A DNA stretch of 63,908 bases from Wuchereria bancrofti (Eukaryota; Nematoda; Chromadorea; Rhabditida; Onchocercidae). Shown here piece by piece: positions 32,568 through 47,474 of this stretch. The notes beneath the pieces were generated by a model. That model was not told the origin of the DNA and ran no database searches. It was given only the letters and a program-made list of their open reading frames with translations. The position numbers were made by a program, and so were the translations under genes. Each line of letters starts with the position of its first letter. Position 1 is the stretch's first letter. The stretch spans positions 22,588,819-22,652,726 of the forward strand of contig SSBO01000012.1 in the NCBI GenBank assembly GCA_005281725.1, given 5' to 3'.

Positions 32568-35500
32568 GTTCTTATCACTATTTGATAATCAATCAACAAT
32601 GAAAAGTTATCAATTTAAAAATTTAACAAAATGAAAAAAAAAAAAAGAAAAGAAAACGAATTCTAAAAAGCAATAATTTCATAATAATTTTGCATTTGAT
32701 ATTATCAAATGCATAATTTTATTTTATTTAATTTATATTAAAGGAAAAAAAAAATTTGTTTTGAAACTTAATTATAATATTATTTTTCACAAATAAGCAT
32801 ATTAAAATATGCAATAGTATTTAAAAATTCAAGAAAAAATAGTCATGAAATTTTTAATAAACAAAACAGTTTTTTTTTTTTCTTTTGATTTAATAAATAA
32901 ATATAAGGTAAACAATTATGGCGAATAATTTTAGCATTATGGAAAAAGAAATTAATTTCAAAAAGAAAAAAAAAGAACGAAAAAAATTAATTATAACTTG
33001 AAAAATTTACTTCTTATTGTTGCAGCAATTAATTAATAATATTTCAAATGCCATAAATAGCCATCAAAAAATTATTAAATTGAGTAAATAAAAGTAAATA
33101 AAAAAAAAAGCTAATGATCAATGCATTTATGAAATTATTTTCAGCTAACAAATTGGTAGCATTTCTGTTAGCTTAATGAATTTCAAGTATCTTTTTAAAA
33201 AAATTATTAATCGTTTTTAATTTATGAATTTTCAAAATTTATTGCACTTAAAGAAGTAAATGATTAAATTTACTTTTATAAAAAGAAAATGATAGCTCAA
33301 AGGTTTATTTATTTTTTTTTTTTTTAAAGAAAACAGAGCGTAAAGGATAAATAAAGTAAAGAATAAATAAAAAGTAAAGAGAAAAAATAAAAATAAAAAA
33401 AAATAAAAGTAAGTAAAGAATAAATAAAAAGCATTGTTAACTTTAATTTTGTAAGGTTAAAAGGTTACCTTGAAAATTACTTTACCTTTATTCATAATGC
33501 ATAAATAAAAGATTACGGAGAAAGTAAATCTAAGCCATTTAGTAGTAATGTTTACATAAGGGAATAGAATTAAACAATTTCTTCTTTTTATTGAAATTTC
33601 TTGACTTTGACAAATGACACTGTCAATTGTAGCAATAAAAATTTTATTCAAAAAGTGCAAATAAAGTAAATTTCACAAAAATCGCACTACTTGCACTCAA
33701 TTTTATTTAAACAGAAAATTTTGCTTCAATTTTGTCACCAAAATTGAAATTGACAATGAATGAAGTAAATGAAAATATTTTTCATATTTTAAAGTTTAAA
33801 AGTGATAATACAAGGTTAGCTTAAAAGCCAAAAAACAGTACCTTTTTGATTATTCTAAGAATAATTTTAACTCCAATCTTTTTCTCTGAAATTTCACTTA
33901 AATTCTAAAAAATATCATTGCTCTGTTATTATTAATTTTTTTTTTTTTTTTGAATTAATCACTGAACTAATCATTTTAAAATTTTACAACATAAAAGCAA
34001 AATTAATTTTAAACAAAACAAAAATGAAAATTTGAATTTAAAGCAAAATGAAAAATGAAACGAATTACAATGATAAAGTTTCAAATACTTCAAATCTGTT
34101 TGAAGTATTTGAAAAGAAAAAAAATCAAAACTTATAATTTATAAAATTAATTTTTTTTCTTTTCAATTTCAGTACGTAGGAAGTATGGAAATACCGCGAC
34201 CCGGCTCACGTATCGAAATTGTCGCAGCAATGCGTCGAGTTCGGGTAAATTCAACTTTATATAAAGTAAATTACATAGCATACATAAAAATATAAAATTT
34301 TTATTTAATAATCAAAAAAAAAAAAAAATACTTTGTTTAATTAAAAATTTTACAGTGCTATAATATTGGAAAAGAAATTGTTTGATTCTTTTTTTTTTTT
34401 TCTTTCCTAATAATTAAAATTTTTATTAATTGTTAATTTTCTTTTTTCATTTTATTTTATTGATGAAATAATTTATCATTTTTAATTTTTCTTCCTACTT
34501 TTGATAGAAATAATATCTTTTTACGTAATATTTGTTGAAAATTAGACGTAAGGACATAATGTTTTACACGTAAAGGAAAGTGTATTTCACGTTGTTTTTT
34601 TTTTTTTGCATACAATTAATACTGTTGGTTGTTGTTTATTATTACAGTATGAATTCAAAGCACGAGGAATAAAAAAACGTCCGGTTGATATTACCGTTTC
34701 TATTGATGGTATTAAAGTTGTTCTACATCGAAAAAAGGTTTTTTTTTTTTTTTTTAAATATATTTTCAAAATAAAAAGTTTACTTTTATTGTCAATGTTA
34801 TTGTTGTATTTTAATTTTATGATATATATTTGAAAAATTTAACTAATTATGAAGTATTAATTATAAGATGATTTGACCTATAGTAAATGATAACACAATT
34901 TGAAATTTTGTTTTTTTGTTATTTTAATAAAATGCAATTATTTTAGAAAAATCAAAAGGAGGCAACTTGGGACGAAAGCAAACTTTTGGTGATGTTTCAT
35001 CCCATTCATAGGTTTGCATCTATCTTTTATTTGCTTCTTAAATTTTTTTTTCAAAAAATAAAAAATAATATTTATTCAAAAAAAATTAGCATTTTCATTT
35101 GCATAAGTCCAAAAATATCAATAAGTTTTAGGATAATGCAGTGATCAAATTAATATATTAATAACTAAATAAATTTAACTTAATAAATTTTACGATATTA
35201 AACATTTGCTATGAAATTTCCTTTGTTTTTTCTCTTTTTCGAATCGATAATTTTATTTGACTTAGATCACTTTGATTAGATGGTCACAAAATAACAAAAA
35301 TTAGTGCATAATGATCCTGTTGAGAGAGAATAAATCAGATTTGGGATTTTCTGAACTTTTGTTTTTTTTTTTTTTTGGGAAAGAAAATTGAAAAATATTA
35401 TTATTATGAATTTTTCTCACACAAAAGAGATGTCATTATAGGTTAAAAAATTTTCTTAAACAGAAATAGCGATAAAATTATGATAATCAAATCTTTTACT

Positions 35501-38500
35501 TTATTTTATGATGACAATTATTATTCGATATCATTGTAACATATTATATTACTAATCTATTTAAATTTTTTTTTTTTAGTAATGTAGTCTAAAATTTTTT
35601 GAAAAAATGCGATATAAGTATAAATTTAATTTAAATTAAATTTTTTTTTTCAATTTCAGGGTTTTTTATGTATCTCACGATTCTCAGGATTTACAAATAT
35701 TCTCTTATATTGCACGTGATGGTGCGTCAAACACATTTAAGTGTAACGTGTTCAAATCTTCAAAAAAGGTTTTTCATTATTTTTATTTTATTGAATTTTT
35801 TTTTTTTTTTTTAAAGAATTTCAGGTATTATTGTTTGATTGTTGCAAAAAAAAAAAAAAAAGTAATTATGCATGTTTAATTTGTAGCAAAAATGTAACAT
35901 TTTGAATGGAATAAATTTACTTTATCTTAATTTATACCTGAAATAAGTTTACTTTAATTTAAATTTATACCAGTATAACTTAATAACTTAATTAGATCCG
36001 ATAGAAATACCTTATTTTAACATTTATTAATGAAGATTTTAGCATTTGTTTGTTAGCAATAAAAATTTCTTTTACTTTTTTTTTAAATGAAATGAAAATT
36101 TTTTTGATAGTTACTTTTTTTTAAGTGACATGAAAATTTTTTTGATAGTTTTGAAAGTTTTTTTTTTTTTGTTTTTGACTTTTTTTTCTGTACAGCAAAC
36201 TACAAAAGTTTTTTTTTCTTGTAATTTGCTAATATTAAAATAATATAATTGGAACATTGCGCAAAAGAAATTTTATAAATCTTTTAGCAATGGAATTTTT
36301 TTTTAATCAGAATTGATAAATTCTGTAGCAATCTTTTTTTTTAAATTTTTTATTGATTTTTTAAATAACAAATGACTGAATTCTTTTTTTTTTTGGTCAA
36401 TGATTTTTTCCGGGAACTGAATTCTTTTTCGGGACTAAATTGAATAGTATGTTAAATTCAGGAGGAAAATTTGATAAATACTTTTTTTATACAAAACTGA
36501 TTTTTTTTTACCGCATTATTTCATCAATTTCTGGAAGTAAAATAAAATGGAAAAAAGAAAATTCATTCATGATTATTTGAAATGATTATTATTCCTATTA
36601 AATTATGATTATTTAAAGTTAGATTAAAAAAGAAAAAAAGCATCATAAGATTTTTTAAGAGTAAAACTTTCCTATCATTTGTATTTCTATTATTTTAGGG
36701 CAAAAAAAAAACAAAATTCTTTCCTTTTTATTATTTCCAAAAAAAAAAAAAAAAAATGAAAATAAAAGAAAACGCATAAAAATGAAAATGAAATTTTAAT
36801 AAATTAAATCATAAATATTTAAAGTTAGAAAAAAAAAAAGGCATCTGGACGTTTTTTAATATTCATCGAATATCAACAATATTTTTTAGTAAAATTTTGT
36901 AGTAAAAAAAAAAAATTTCTTATGCAGAAAGAACAATTGAATAATTGAAAATGAATTAGTTTCATTACATAAACTTGTTAATTGTAAATTAAATTCAAAA
37001 AATAAAGTAAATAAAATAAAAAAAAAAAATTGATTGACGTTTACAACAACAAAAACATAACATTTAATTTCTTTTGAATATCTATTTGCTACATCAAAAC
37101 ATTTTCAATTACTTTACGTATAATTTATTTTCATTTAATTATTGGCAATTTCAAATTTTGGTAATTTCCCCCCCCCCAAAAAAAAAGAAACTATGATGAG
37201 ATAAGAATAAGAATCCAATTATCATATAACTTATAATAGTATATCATATTTCTGTAAGCTTTTTTTTTTTTAATTTATTAAAAATTTAAAAAATTTCAAT
37301 AAATAATAATTTAATTATTAATTGTTACGGATTGTACAAAGTTAATTTTCAAACAAATAAAAAATTTTTGAAAATTATTTTGAATCATTCTTTTCCGGAA
37401 ACGATTTGTTGTTGATTGTGTTTATTTTACTTCTAACGCTTTTATTTTTCACTGTTTTTATTTTTTTAATTTTTTTAAATGTTTTCAAAATGTTCCATTT
37501 CAAATGTTGGGGAATTAAGATGTTAAAGGGTGCATGATTTGTTTGATTGTTTTAAAAATTTGCAAAATTTTTTTGGTATAATATTTATTTTTGGAATCAA
37601 TATAATATACATGTATTTTTATAAGAAATCATTTTTATTTATTATAAAAAATATCATTATTTTATGTCAAAATATTTTTTGTTTACAAAAATTAGATTGA
37701 AATTTTTTTTTTTTTTTTTTTGCAATTTGATAGTCGAAATCATATTCCACTCAATCATTTATAATCAATGATATTGTTATTATCATCCATACTAATGATT
37801 GCTTTATGTTAGCTTCAGATTCTAACTTTTCTCAAAATCTCAATTTAAATTTTCTTTTTTTTCTCAAAATCAATTTAAAATTAATTTTAGAATTTAATCA
37901 CGAAGAAATGAAAATTTGATTCATAAATGATTATCAGTATTGATTATTGATGTTTGATTATTCTAATTTTTTTAAACGATTATTTCTTACTATACAGTTT
38001 AAGTCTAATGATACTAAATTTTTAAAAAGTAATTACACTTTGTCTTATATTCTATAAATAAGGAATGAAAATTTCATTCATAAATGAGTATTGATTATTG
38101 ATTTTTGATTATTTCAATTTTTTTTATCAATGATTTTTTAATGTACAGTTTAAGTTTAATGATACCAAATTTTTTTTTTTTTTTTGAAAAAAGTAGCATT
38201 GATATTATTTCAATATTTGAAAGGAAACATTGAAATTGAACTGTGCAATAAACTAGTATCAATAATTTTATCAAATTGTTTGTAAGATTGATAGTTGAAG
38301 GAAGCATTCCATAGGTTAATGATTATTTTTTACGTAATACTTGCTTTATCAACAGCTAACAAATATTACACAATTTGAATTAAAATTTTACGGTGGAATT
38401 TCGAAAACAATCATTTAAAAGCTATAAAATGAAGCATAGAGTCTTATTTGATTTTGAAATAAAATAATAATCTTAGCAAAAATTTCAAACTATTAAAGCT

Positions 38501-41500
38501 AACTTTGTTTATAATAATACTACCATAATTAATAATTAGAAAATTAGAAAAATGCGCGAAATATTGCAAGAAAAAAATGATAACTATCTTGAGCTATTTG
38601 ATCTTATCATTATTATCTTATCAATTAATTGGAGTTTTCTTTTTTTTTTTGAAGAGATTTCATTATCGTTCCTTTTTTCATTTACTCAATTATCATTATT
38701 ATCATTACTGACTGTTATCTTTAAAATGATAAAGTAAATATTTACAATGAATATCAGTGAATCTGCTAGAATGTTTGAATTGCACTTTTTTTCTCGACGT
38801 TTTCTAAATTTTCTAAAATGATTGCATCAAAAATTGATAATGATAATAATTTTTATATAATTCAATTAAAAAAAAAGCATTTTTAAACTTTTTCTAAACA
38901 ATTTTGAAATGTTTTCACTGAAGAATTTTTGGGACTTTTTATTATATTTTCATATTGCATGGTATTTCAATTTAAGTAATTAATTATTTTCTAAGTAATT
39001 AAAAAGGAATATGAAAATATCTTCATTGTTTACACCAATATCGTTAAGAGTAATAAAAGTTGGAAATTTCTAAAATTGAACTAGCTAAATGAGCAAAACA
39101 ATACTTTCATACAAACTTATTCAATGCCTAATAAAATTTGAATATAATTTTTTACATTTCAAAAAAACTTACTCATTTCAAATTCGTATTAATTTCATCC
39201 TTAACTCTTCGTTTCCATCATTTTTCTGCTGCATATTTATTAATTAATAATTAATTAATTAATTAATGATTAATGCAGTATATTGAAATTATTTTGGAAC
39301 AGTTTAGAAGACATTTTACTTTTTTAACAACATATTTAATCTAAATTTTGTAGATGGAATAGCATATAATGGAAAATAAAGATTTCAAAGATAAGCTGAA
39401 AATTTTAATTTACATTTATTGAATTAAAATGATATTAACAGAATATATTTTTCTGTTTTCTTTTTTTCTCATCAATAATAATTTAAACAAATATTTCTTT
39501 TTCCGTTATCTGAAAACGTTGAATTTAAAAAAAAAAAACAGTTTTTTTTTAACATTATTATTTATGATTTTTTAAACCTTTTAAATTCATTTAATCAAGC
39601 AGAGAGATAAAAATTTACACCGATACATATCTCAGTGAATGACTTCAAAAAAAAAAAATTGAAAAAGATTGTTTCAACAAAAGTTATACATAGAATTATA
39701 TTATTCATCATTATCATTGTAATCATTAGCATTATCACTGTTATCAAATGATAGTATTCATTAATGACATAATTATTGTGTCTCAAGTACTGATAATTAT
39801 CATTTAATTATCATTCAAACTATTATTATAACATTCATCACTTTTGTTTGTTATGATTCTAATAGGTATAGTCATCGACATTGTCGTGTTAATATCATTT
39901 ATCTTAACAGACAATAGCAACTCTGTTATTATAATTATCATAATTATGATAATGGAGTCATTATCACGATTACTATCATATCATCATTACCATTATCATT
40001 TACCATTATTATTATTTTTATTATTATTATCGTTATTCCTAGCAATAATCACGCAAATATAGTGTCACGTTATCATTATTATCATTTATTGCATTTATTA
40101 TCACACATTATAGCTATTATCATTTTTACCTAACTGCAAATTAATCTTAAATTAAAATATCGTCAATAAAATATTATCATTGTTATCACATACTACACTT
40201 ATCATCACACATTATAGCTATTATCATTTTTACCTAACCGTAAATTAATTTTAAATTAAAATATCGTCGATAACATATTATCACTGTTATCACTTACTAC
40301 ATTTATCATCACACATTATAGCTATTATCATTGTACCTAACACTAAATTAATCTCAAATTAAAATATCACTGATAACATATTATCACTGTTATCACACTT
40401 ATTACATTTGTCACCACACATTATAGATGTTATCGTTCTTACCTAACCGTAAATTGAATTAAAATACCATTGACAATATATTATCACTGTTATCATATAC
40501 TACATTTATCATCACACATTATAGCTATTATCATTCTTACCTAACAATAAATCAATCTCAAATTAAAATATCACTGATAACATATTATCACCGTTATCAC
40601 TTACTGCATTTATCACCATACATTACAGCTATTATCATTCTCATCAAACAGTAAATTAATCGTTGATAACATATTATCATTATTATCACTTATCATACTT
40701 CTTATCGTCATGCTATACTTCTGTTATCTTTTTAACTAACTATTTAAATAGTTTTAAAACTAAAATAACAAATAAAATGATAATGTTAAGAGGACTTTCT
40801 GTTAAAATATCAATAAAATGAATGAAAAGAAAGTGATGAAAATGCCGCATTATGTAATAATAACATGCACTAAAGTTGCTTTTTTTTTTTTCTTTTTTTT
40901 TTGCTAAGCATTCATTCATTGGTAAAAATTTTGTGTTTCTCAAAAAAAAAAAAATCTTTTTTTTTTTCTAACTTTCTTCATTACAGCTGTAATTTTCTTT
41001 TTTAACTTATATTTATTTTTCTTCTCTTTTTCATCAATTCATATAGTTCATTTTATTTTCTCTTCAATATCACATCCTCTCTCTCTCTCTCTCTCCACAC
41101 ACACACACAAAACTACTACTTTTTTGTTATTTTACTTTATCGTTGCTGTTAGCTTCATTTTATTTGATAAAAACTTTTTCTCGATCAAAATTTTAGATAT
41201 TCAGGAAATTGCCAGCTTTTTTTTTTTTTTTTCTCATTCATTTCTCTACTTTTCTCTTTCTCTCTCTCTCTCTCTCTCTTCCTCTACCTTTCCCTCTCTT
41301 TCTGTCTATGATAGAAAAAAGAGATAAGAAAAATGATGAGAATAATGATGATGATGACGATGATGATGATGATGATGATGATGATGAGAATGATGATGAT
41401 GATGATGATGATTGCTACATAGAAATTTGGTTTTTGCTTGGTAGTTTTTGAGTGAAATTAGTTTCATAAAATGTTATCGTTAACTGAAATGCTTCTACTT

Positions 41501-44500
41501 TTTCGACAGCTGCGCCTTTTTTCCAAATTATCATTATCATTATCTCTTTTGCTTACTGTTTTAAGTTAGAATAATGCTTTTGAAAGATAGAGAAAAGATA
41601 TAAGAATGTATCACATACTTCACCATATAATAATAAACACATATCTAAGATTCTTTTCTTTTCTCTTTTTCCCTCTCTCTCTCTCTCTTCTCTCTCTCTC
41701 TTTCTTTCTCTTTGTTTAGTTCTACTACCTCTAAAACTTTTTCAAATTTCTTTTAGCCTTTGAGGCAACAAACAAAAATATTATTTACCCACCCCATTCG
41801 TACCTTCCTTCATACGTTTTTCGCCCGTTTCAAAAACAACCGTATAGTTTTCGTCGGCTAACTCTTCATATATTATTATGAATCATTTTTGATTTTTTTT
41901 TTCCACTTTTTTTTAAAAAAAAAAAAAAAAAAATTTTTTTTTCCATTTTAATTAATAAAATGAATATTTTATACTAATTATAGTATAATGTGATAAGTTA
42001 TATACATAATATTTGGTAATATAATAGTTGTATGCATTGATTTTCTTTTTTTTTCTTTTCTTTTTTTTTTTTTTTGAAAAAAAAATTTTCTAGAAATTTG
42101 ATCTTTATGTAAAAGTTAAAGAACATTTCACACTTTTGTGTTATTTGATCATTTTGTGTTAAAAGGAAGAGAATACTGATTACATATCACCAAGAAGTTA
42201 TCTTGGTAAACTGATCCTATGAACGGTATTTGTTTCTTATCTTTTTTTTTTTTTGTCTTTTATCAAGTGATAATTATATATTTTAATTATTATTAAACTT
42301 TCTACTGATAATTGTTTATCAATATATTATAATTATGATGTGTAATTATAAAATAGAAAAATTTAGTGATAAATAGATGATATATGTATATGAATAAATG
42401 ATGTATCTAAATTTTGTTTTTTTTTTTTTTTTTTCATTTTAAATTTTATACTTTAAAAATTTTATATTTTACACTTATACATGAAAATAAAAAAAGCGAA
42501 ATTTTCATATTCTATCTTCATAATTTTTATACCAAATAAATTTATCATTTATTCATATTTTAATTATTACAATTTTTCATTAAGAATCGGATATTTTTCC
42601 TGATATCTTCATGAATTAAATTTGTTTTTTATTGACAAAATGAATAAAATAATGCATGTATTGTAATTTAAATTAAAATTTAAAATATGTTTATGTTACT
42701 TTAAGAAAATTACACTATTTATAAATGATATATTAGTATAATTAAAGTTGAAATAATTAATGACATTAAAATTGATAATGGTGCAACGATTGATCAAAAT
42801 AATTCAATTCCCTATAATTTATCAAACGAATAAACTATCCAAATATTAGCTAGATGAGTTAGCTTAAAGTAAACATTTCTTAACAACAATGAAAATTTTT
42901 AGGTTATTATTTTATTTAATTGAAATTTAAAATGAATTGAAAAAGAAATAATCTTTTCTAGCTTCCATATCACATTTATTACATTTTCTTCAATAGTTTG
43001 ATAAATGCAAGTTAAGCAGTTATTTTTTTTTTTTTTTATTTTTCATTCTTAAATGATTTTAATAAAATGGAGGAAAAAATTTTTAATTCTAAACAATGAT
43101 AGAAAAATTTAAAGAAGATAGAAAAGAAGAAATGAAAGAAAAGTTTTGAGCACATATGAATTTAAAATATGACAAGAATTAAATGTCCCATTTCACAATA
43201 TTATAAAATATTCTTCACTGATAAAAAAAAAAAAATGATAGAAAACAATCAAAATAAACTTATCTAATTAACTTTTATTATTTATACTACAAAAAATTAA
43301 TTAAAAAAAAAATATTACTTATTTAATTCGATGATTGAATAACATTTCTCAAACTTATATTTTGTTATTAATTTATAAAAAATTTTGTTATCAATAATTT
43401 TATGTATTATTTCGTGACTCCCTTTTTTTTTTTTTTTTATAATCTTATTATTTGATGATAATGAATACTTCAGATGACAAAAAAAAAATGCGACAAAAAA
43501 GTGTCATTTGTTTCATTTTGGAAAAACTACAAATTCATTGAAGCGTAATCTTTAATCTCTGATAAAAGTGTCAAATTTCTGCTAACATTTTTATTCCTAC
43601 TGTAATTGTTTAATTTTACTGATGAAAGCAATGCTGTAAAACGAGAAGAGCACATATCAATTATACAGCAATGGAAGAATTTATTTCAAAATTAATTTGA
43701 AATATCTAAAATGATTAAATATTTTATTAAAATCTATCATTGTGATATATTTTTTTTTTCTTCCTACTATATACTATTGACCTGAAAAGAAAAAAAATTT
43801 ATTTTACTGATTGAATTTGTTTGCAAAAAAGAAAAAAAAAAAAAAAAACAAACAAACATATAAGATTGTTTATTCATTGATGGATTTATTGGACGACTCT
43901 TTATTCAAGCACTAATTCATTTATTCTCTCTCTCTTTCTCTTTCTCTCTATCTCTCTCTCCGTCCTTCTCTCTTCATATCATTATTTTTTTTTTCATCTG
44001 TTTGTAATTAAATTTTAAAATTAAATTAATACAACAAATTTAATTATACAAAGTAAAAACCTTAATTATTCTATGTATATTTTATTATTACTATAAAAAA
44101 AAAAAGAATTTGAAACTAAATTTTTACCTAAAAAATTTCAAATTTATTATTTTTTTATCGTTAAATATTTACGTCTGATAAATTATTTACAAAAAAAAAG
44201 AGAAAAAAAATCTACGTTTTACTTGCTATAATATATTTATAGCTCTCTTCTCTTTATTATACATGTACCGTACAATTATTATTCATTCATCAGTTATCAT
44301 CATCTATCATATCGCTATTATTATTATTATCATCAATATTATCATCATCATTATTGTTAATAAGAAGAAAAGTGATAACTATTACTACTACTACTACTAC
44401 TACAACAACAGTGATAACAACAGTGATAACAAAAGTGATAACAACAACAACAACAATAATAATAGTAATTATAATACGATAACTGGAATTGGAAATGTTA

Positions 44501-47436
44501 CATTTTTCGAGTACAAATACGGACGAGAAAGCTCTTTCGGAAGAAGAACGATTTTATTATCTACGATTGATGGCAAAGCCATCAAAAGGCAAGAATGAAC
44601 CAATAAAAACAAAATTTGTTCGCTGGTCACTACCATGTCCCCAACAAGAAAGTCTTGAAACTGACCATGATCTCGAGGTATGTTACAACGTTTCATTCAT
44701 CATTCACGTTTCCTCTTAAACGTTTCCATTTCAAACGTTTCCTCTTAAACGTTTCCATTTCAAACGTTTCCATCATTCATGTTTCCTCTTAAACGTTTCC
44801 ATTTCAAACGTTTCCTCTTAAACGTTTTCACTTCAACATTTTCATCATTCATGTTTCCATTTCAACATTTTTATCATTCACGTTTCCATTTCAACATTTT
44901 TATCATTCACGCTTCTATTTCAACATTTTCACCATTCACGTTTCCACTTCAACCTTTCCATCATTCACGTTTCCACTTCAACATTTTCATCATTCACGTT
45001 TCCATCATCCACATTTCCTCTTAAACGTTTCCACTTCAACCTTTCCATCATTCACGTTTCCACTTCAACATTTTCATCATTCACGTTTCCATTTCAACAT
45101 TTTTATCATTCACGCTTCCATTTCAACATTTTCATCATTCACGTTTCCACTTCAACATTTTTATCATTCACGCTTCTATTTCAACATTTTCACCATTCAC
45201 GTTTCCACTTCAACGTTTCCATTTCAACATTTTCATCACTCACGTTTCCATTTCAAACGTTTCCATTTCAACGTTTCCATCATTCACGTTTCTATTTCAA
45301 CGTGTTCCCAATTCATCAAACGAAAAAAGCTTAATCATTTTCTCTTTTTTTTTTTAAAAATTTATCCTTATAAATAATATGTGAGTAATATTTTCATTGT
45401 AACAATACGTGAACTTAAAAAAAAAAAGTTTTTTTTAAAGAATATAAAAATAATTGATAATAAGAAATAAATGTATGTATTTTAAATATTTATTTATTTT
45501 ATAANCTTAATCATTTTCTCTTTTTTTTTTTAAAAATTTATCCTTATAAATAATATGTGAGTAATATTTTCATTGTAACAATACGTGAACTTAAAAAAAA
45601 AAAGTTTTTTTTAAAGAATATAAAAATAATTGATAATAAGAAATAAATGTATGTATTTTAAATATTTATTTATTTTATAAAATCATAAATTTTTGCATAT
45701 TTTTATTAAGCAATAATTGAAAATTTGAAATATTTGAATTTTATTTTATTAATTAAGTTACTATTGTTATATATTTTGAAAGTTCTAAAGATTTTAACTT
45801 TTAGAGTTATGATTTTTTTTTTTTTTGTTATAAAAATATAGCATAACAAAATATAAATTAAACATTTATTGTTCTTAAATTTATTAACTATAACTATCGA
45901 TGGTAAAAGATAATTGAGAATTCTTAATTTAGCATTTAAATATATATTTTGAATATATATATTTGAATTTTACTTTTTTTTTTTCAATTTTTGGAATTTT
46001 TTTTTCATTATTTTCAGTGTTTGATAAATGATTAAATTATCTTAAATTATTCTATTGCTACTTTTATCATTATTAATGTAATAATATTTATGAAATGGAA
46101 ATCTATTGGAATTAATAGAAATTACTAAAAATACTGCAAAAAGTTTTCTCTCCAAATTTTTAGATTATATTTATTTTAATTAAAAATTTAAAGTTATAGT
46201 AAATACTACAAACTTTTTATGTGTTAAAATTAGTTAAGTATGAAAATTTCTTACCCATTTTTATAGGTTCATAAACTACAAATTTAATTTTTTAAAAATT
46301 CATCCATTTAGGCTTATTAATTTGAAACTATTTTTTAAACGCTTTCTTATTTTGAATGACGAAATTAAATTATTTTGCTTCTTTAAAACAAATTAAAAAA
46401 ACCAATTGTATCGCTTTTAAAAAGCATTTTTGTCATTTAAAATATTTGCAAAATTATTTGATAATTTTTTAATTTACACAATTAACTTTTATTTACTCAT
46501 CCATTAATATAGAATATTTATTGTTATCACATTCAAATCATCAAAATGTTCATAAACTATTTTCACAAAGAAAAAAAAAATAGCATCATTGATTGATAAA
46601 TTTAAAATAAAATCAAATTATGCAACTTTTCTTTTTTCTCAATATTTTACATCTATAAAAAAAGCGTAAATAAATATTGTTTATTTATTTTTCAGATAAA
46701 ACTTTTTATTAATTATTTTATCAACTTTTAAATTTAACTTTTTTTTTTTTGTTTCGTTTTGTTTTATTTTTACTACTTTTGCAAAATTTTTGCAAACAGT
46801 TTTTCTTTCCTTTTTTTTTTTTTTCATTTTTCAATGACGCAAAGAGAGAGAGAAATAATTGATTAAGCCATTTGTAATACTTTACAAAAAAAAAAAAAAA
46901 AAAAAAAAACCAATTATCTTCATTATTTTCATTATTACAAAAAAAAAAAAAAAGGTTAAAGTTCATTTATCCATTTAACATTGTTGTATATTTCAATATT
47001 TTTCGTGAAAAAAAGAAAAAAAAAGAAAACAGTGAAAGAAAAAAAGAACAGTTGCAAATTTTCGTTTTTTTTTTTTCTTTTCGTTTTCGAACTTTTAAAA
47101 GCATCAGAAGATGTTTCTTTCATTTGTAAAAATTTCAAATCATTTTTCACTCTTCACTTTTCATCAATCAGCTGATTATTCATATTTCTTTTTGAAAGAT
47201 ATCAAATTTCTTATGTATGTGTGTGCACCTGTGTGTGCACCTGTCTGTCTGTGTCTGTGTGTGTGTGTGTGTTCTGTTTGTGTTGAACGTTATCTATTTT
47301 TTAGCAAACAAAAAAAAAAAAAAATTTTTTTTTTTAAAATTTTGAACATTTTAAATAGCAAAACTTTATCTGTTATGTTTATCCCATTAACACATTCGTA
47401 ATAGAGAGCTAAAGCAGCTTTGAAGTGCAAATTGAA

Positions 47437-47474
<38 letters not shown>

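Noticed and set aside
34587..34769. Minus-strand 60-codon frame
   Set aside because: Antisense of dyc-1 exon 3.
41124..41451. Ser/Leu-rich and Asp-rich frames
   Set aside because: Built on CT and GAT microsatellites.
46721..47401. Lys/Phe-rich frames on both strands
   Set aside because: Produced by A and T tracts and a TG tract; no coding composition.
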